From contig JBBBWG010017223.1 of NCBI GenBank assembly GCA_037176905.1, forward strand, positions 1-64,000: a stretch of DNA of 64,000 nt. Direction: 5' to 3'. Positions within the stretch are counted from its first letter, which is position 1. Each line of letters opens with the position of its first letter. Made by a program: the position numbers and the translations under genes. Under the pieces are notes generated by a model. It made no database searches. It was not told the DNA's origin and saw only the letters and a program-made list of their open reading frames with translations. Shown here in pieces: positions 60,504 to 64,000 of this stretch. The stretch is from Azolla pinnata (Eukaryota > Streptophyta > Polypodiopsida > Salviniales > Salviniaceae).

Positions 60504-61544
60504 GGGAGTAGATTTCCTCCGCAATGATGAGATCTTGCTCTGCGGCAGAGACACTCTTCACACAATGGAACCTAGCAATGTGTGAAGCAAAAGATGAAAC
60601 ATAAGAGAAGCAACGGTCTCAGCCAACTTCAACAAGAGATTGCAACAACTCTAACCAAACATTTTAGCATCTGTAACCAGAGGTTAATGTGGCTCTAGCC
60701 AGAGATCACACCAAGTTAAACCAATGTTTACAGCAACTAAAGCCAGAGATTATAGCAACTTTAACCAAGGATTGCAGCACCTTTGAACAAGAGATTGCAG
60801 AAGCTTTAACCAGAGATTGCAGCAGCTTAAACTGAGATTATAGCAACTTTAACCACGGGATTGCATCAGATGCAGCAGATCTAGCCAGAGGCCGCGGCTA
60901 GTTTAATAGCGACCAGAATAAGGAACTCCAACCGGATTCCAATGTCGAGAGCCGAAAAAGATGTGTTCCGATAATGCCCCCCTGAAGGAGCTAATCTTGT
61001 CCACAAGACGAGAACAAGAACCAAATTTCACATTGTATATAGCTCGATCGCCAGCTTGAGAGATGCAAATTAGAGCGAAATACCAAACCAAGGCTGGTCA
61101 TGTTGAAGCTTGGAAGGGATGAAGATGCACCAAACCCTCATCATCATCATCATCATCATAAGGGTATCCCTTCGGGTGTTAAGAGAAATCACCCCAGCTT
61201 GATTTACAGTAGTGCAAGAACTGTGAAGAAGGATTCAACAAATCATGGGTGTGTTTGGTGCCGATTCACGCCATTTCGCATAAGATCAGCTCCCTGTATC
61301 AGCATTTGCAAATCAGAAGAAAAGCACCGCGGCATTGTGTCGAATCTCACAAGCAAGCCTGTGGTTTTTTCCTTACGTTTCAGCTGTTTTCTCCTTTGAA
61401 CATTCATCTACAGGTTTTACCTTGCTAGATATGGCATTGTTTGGCCCTGACTGTGAAAGAAAGCTCAAGAAGAAAGCATCTAATGAATGGGAAATTTATA
61501 AAAGAAAGAAATTAGGGTTCTTCATCATCAGCAGTAGCATCATT

Positions 61545-61584
<40 letters not shown>

Positions 61585-61937
61585 CCATCTTCTTCTTCTT
61601 CTTCTGCTTCTCGTCCTCTTTGGGACTCACCTGAAAGGCAGGAGGATGCCGTTGCTCCCGTCAAGATCCATGAGATTCTTCTTCATCGATGATGTTTCAG
61701 ATGGAGCGGATCTTCGACCTATAAAGCTCCGGATACAAGCCCTGATTCGGACGAAGCTTCAGGATTCGAAGCTCAGAACCCCGGCCCTGATTAGGGTTTC
61801 GACGATCGAAAGCTAGTACCAGATTGTTAGGGTTTCAATGGTCGAAACTAGAATCCTTGCAAGATTAGGGTTTCCACTGAAGACAAAAGCTTCGTCCGAC
61901 ATGTATGAGCTGTTCTCTCACATTACACTGCAAAAAA

Positions 61938-61991
<54 letters not shown>

Positions 61992-62340
61992 GTCTCCCTC
62001 ACTAGATCTCATACAGAAGAAAGCCGGAGAAAATCCCACATGATTGAACCCTAAACCCACAGGAAAGCTCGCAAAGAAGAAACCCTAGCCAGCGCATGCG
62101 GAGCGTCACAAACCCTGAGCAGAGGAAAACTAAACCCTAACCGAATGCTGACACGCTGACCCGTAGGCAGAAGAAACCCTAGCTTAGGAGGAAAAGGAAT
62201 GCACACAGCTAGGGGAGCATTGGAGCTAACCTGAGTCCGTGGGAGACGCAGAGAGCGCAGGGAGGAAGATTCGCAGGCTGCGAGACCTCCATTAGGATCG
62301 GGAGCCAGACAGAGAGAGAGAGCACACGGAGCTGAGTCGG
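60504..62340. other. Upstream region of the RWP-RK gene
   Basis: This stretch contains a 27-36-bp degenerate repeat (60640-60900), (ATC)n at 61535-61582, a (TC)n run of about 65 bases at 61923-61988, and many AAACCCTA telo-box-like words between 61790 and 62180. No coding gene is supported. Part is probably leader and leader intron of the RWP-RK gene. Confidence 0.45.
60640..60900. repeat. Degenerate repeat with CAGAGATTGCAGCAACTTTAAC
   Basis: About nine imperfect units carry the phrase ACC-AGAGATT(G/A)(C/T)AGCA(A/G)CTTTAA, spaced 27-36 bases. No frame is conserved through the units. Confidence 0.65.
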
Positions 62341-62350
62341 AGCTTCGGAC

Positions 62351-62631
62351 TTAGGGTTAGGGTTAGGGCGAGGGCCGGGGATTGGGCAGGTGAGGAGAAT
62401 TGGTGGAGGGGAGAGGAATTGGGGTCAGGGTCAGGGTCGGGGCTAGGGTTAGGGTTAGGGTTAGGGTTAAGAAGAAAGGAGCGGGTTAGGGTTAGGAAGA
62501 AAGGAGCGGGTCAGGGTTAGGGCTAGGGTTGAAATGGGGTGGGGAAGGGTGAAAAAGGGTGGGGGGGGGGGAGGGAGGTGGGGCAGGGATGGAGGGTTAG
62601 GGTTAGGGTTAGGGTTAGGGTTAGGGTTAGG
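62351..62631 (-). promoter_or_regulatory. TTAGGG telomere-like arrays upstream of the RWP-RK gene
   Basis: Runs of GGTTAG units occur at 62351-62369, 62440-62469 and 62594-62631, plus a locally duplicated AAGAAAGGAGCGGG followed by TTAGGGTTAGG or TCAGGGTTAGG at 62469-62525. On the minus strand they read CCCTAA, the same sense-strand orientation as the array before the NFRKB-like gene. The six-base unit with TCAGGG and CTAGGG variants suggests an interstitial or regulatory tract and not a chromosome end. Confidence 0.7.
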
Positions 62632-63055
62632 AATCATGGGAAGGGAGCGGTGAGTCAGGAAGAAGCTCCCATGGCGGGGGGGACAACGATGATGGATGGA
62701 GCAGCGATGGAGACAGAGAGAAAGAGAAGAAAGACCCAAATCTAAGGGGGGGAGGGGGGGGAAAGGTGCAGATCTAAGCTATGGAAACCTAACGATCAGA
62801 GGGAGAAAAGGAGCAGAGATCAGAGAAGAAGAAGAAGAATGAAGAAGAAGATGAAGAAGAAGGACAGAGACAGAGACAGAGACGAGGGGGAGGGGAAACC
62901 CTAACCCAGGGGCGGGCACCCAATGAGAGGCCGCCACGTGTCCGGCCGCTGACCCAAAGTCAACGGCCTCGGGCCCGGCAGTTGACCGAAGCAGGGCTCC
63001 TCCAAATTTAGCACCTCCACCTCCAAATCTGGGCCCGGGGATCGATCTGCTCTGC
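62632..63055. other. GC- and purine-rich spacer with (GAA)n and G runs
   Basis: Contains G runs near 62745, an AGAAGAAGAAG tract at 62820-62855, (CAGAGA)n near 62862-62885, and a G-box-like CCACGTGTCC at 62933. It looks like a promoter or leader, but no adjoining gene is identified inside the window. Confidence 0.4.
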
Positions 63056-63059
63056 TTCG

Positions 63060-63305
63060 GCCACTGATCCCCATCTTATCCGATCCAATCCGCTCTGGTC
63101 TGCTCCGATCTGATCCGATCCCATCTGGTCTAGTATGGTCTAATCTGATCCGATCTGGTCTAGTATGGTCTAATCTGATCCGATCTAATCTCGTCTGGTC
63201 TGATCCAATCTGGTCTGGTCTGGTCTGATCTGGTCTCGTTTGGTTTGTTTTGATCTGATCTGGTCTCGTTTGGTTTGTTTTGATCTGATCTGATCGATCT
63301 GCTCC
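63060..63305. repeat. GATCTGGTCT-type repeat
   Basis: About 240 bases consist of five-base words GATCC, GATCT, AATCT, GGTCT and GTCTG in changing order, with two longer direct repeats: GATCTGGTCTAGTATGGTCT at 63106-63175 and TGATCTGGTCTCGTTTGGTT at about 63226 and 63257. Confidence 0.8.
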
Positions 63306-63432
63306 GTGCTTGCGGCAGATGTTTCCCAGGCCTGGAATCGGCCGTCTGCTCTAGTTGTATCTAGCAGAGCTTCCAGTAGTGCGATTCGGGTTCGAGCCAA
63401 AGGATAGTGCAGCCAAGCTCTTCTCTCCGTAT

Positions 63433-63863
63433 ATGTCTCCCACCAGCTCCAGATCCAACTGCTGGACTTCGGCACGCAGAAGAGCTCCTCCAATGATCCC
63501 ATCCCAGTCCGGCAAAGTTAGCTCAACAGATGGCAAGTCCATAAATGTCTCTAGCAGCTTCGAGTTCCGCCATCGGCATACAGAAGAGATCCAGCGATCT
63601 CATCCCAGTTCGATAAAGATAACCAGACAGCAGACAGTGCTGACAAGGCTAGCCAGTTCCCTGAATGTCTCCGGTAGCTCCACTTCCGCTACTGGGGCGG
63701 ATAGAAGAGCTCCCACGATCCGATCCCAGTTCGATAAAGATAGCCAGACAGTAGACAGTGCCGACGAGGCCCGCCAGCTCGCTGTATGTCTCTGCCATCT
63801 CCAGTTCCGCTACTGGCATATAGAAGAGTTCCAACGATTTGATCCTAGTTTGATAAAGATAGC

Positions 63864-63865
<2 letters not shown>
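63433..63865. repeat. Tandem repeat, about 120-bp unit, about 4 copies, open frame
   Basis: Units begin with ATGTCTC near 63433, 63545, 63666 and 63786. Each contains AGCTCCA-TTCCGC, GGCATACAGAAGAG-TCC, GATC(C/T)CATCCCAGTTCGATA and AAGATAGCCAGACAG. A plus-strand frame stays open from 63355 to 63921 (188 codons) across all units and ends in an Arg-Glu run from (GA)n. Whether it is translated is unknown; the frame has no recognised family. Confidence 0.75.
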
Positions 63866-63901
<36 letters not shown>

Positions 63902-64000
63902 GGCGAATCTTCTTCCCCTAACTTAAGTGACGCAGGAAAAGCTGGCGGGACTCTGCGCATTTCCTCGTTGGCAAACACAGATCCCCAGAGAGCTTGCCGC

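Noticed and set aside
60504-60554. Start of the RWP-RK protein at 60552-60554
   Set aside because: That codon is GTG with an in-frame stop just upstream. The first ATG is at 60501-60503.
8205-62631. True telomere or chromosome end
   Set aside because: The arrays are short, interrupted, and lie inside gene-rich sequence on both sides, so they are interstitial.
1-64000. tRNA or rRNA genes
   Set aside because: No cloverleaf with A/B box motifs or conserved rRNA core was noticed by eye. A dedicated scan (tRNAscan-SE, Infernal) would be decisive.

Overview
This window is nuclear DNA of a land plant, most likely a flowering plant. The evidence is an RWP-RK (RKD-type) transcription factor, plant-type tyrosylprotein sulfotransferase (TPST), a plant-only RS-subfamily splicing factor, a peroxisomal malate dehydrogenase with a PTS2 signal, GT-AG introns, and CACTA and Mutator-like transposons. 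The exact lineage cannot be fixed from the sequence. A run of exactly 100 N at 57982-58081 shows that it comes from a draft assembly. Exons were rebuilt by hand from open frames, splice sites and conserved protein blocks. Phases close exactly for UTP25 (24 exons), MDH (9), TPST (12), SAYSD1-like (7) and TMEM245-like (2).

Layout. 1-7.7 kb is gene-poor: the right part of a CACTA element lodged in a roughly 185-bp tandem repeat, a Mutator-type MITE nested in an older relative, degenerate AAACCCTAATCA-type repeats, and a 56-57-bp minisatellite. 8.1-12.0 kb (+) holds an intronless NFRKB-like INO80 subunit. 13.7-17.1 kb (-) holds an RS31/RS40/RS41-type SR splicing factor. 19.9-29.2 kb (+) holds UTP25, an SSU processome protein. 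30.7-34.9 kb (+) holds peroxisomal NAD-malate dehydrogenase. 36.3-41.6 kb (-) holds TPST. 43.3-43.7 kb has a decayed Ty1/copia fragment. 44.7-47.5 kb (-) holds a TMEM245-like AI-2E-family membrane protein. 51.3-54.7 kb (-) holds a ubiquitin-like + SAYSvFN protein. 58.9-60.5 kb (-) holds an RWP-RK factor whose 3' part is not visible. 62.3-63.9 kb carries TTAGGG-type arrays and tandem repeats.

The genes are unrelated housekeeping or regulatory loci with no cluster logic: chromatin remodelling, splicing, 18S rRNA maturation, peroxisomal redox metabolism, peptide-hormone sulfation in the Golgi, ER-linked quality control, and germline or nitrogen-type transcription control.

The most unusual feature is simple-sequence DNA around gene 5' ends. 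It includes kilobase TGTATG/TGCATG arrays, their reverse complements, (GAA)n, (GA)n and (CCATCA)n tracts, and CCCTAA telomere-like arrays in the leader region of NFRKB and far upstream of the RWP-RK gene. These tracts also create long artefactual open frames on both strands. I found no convincing new biological system; the best leads are listed as findings.
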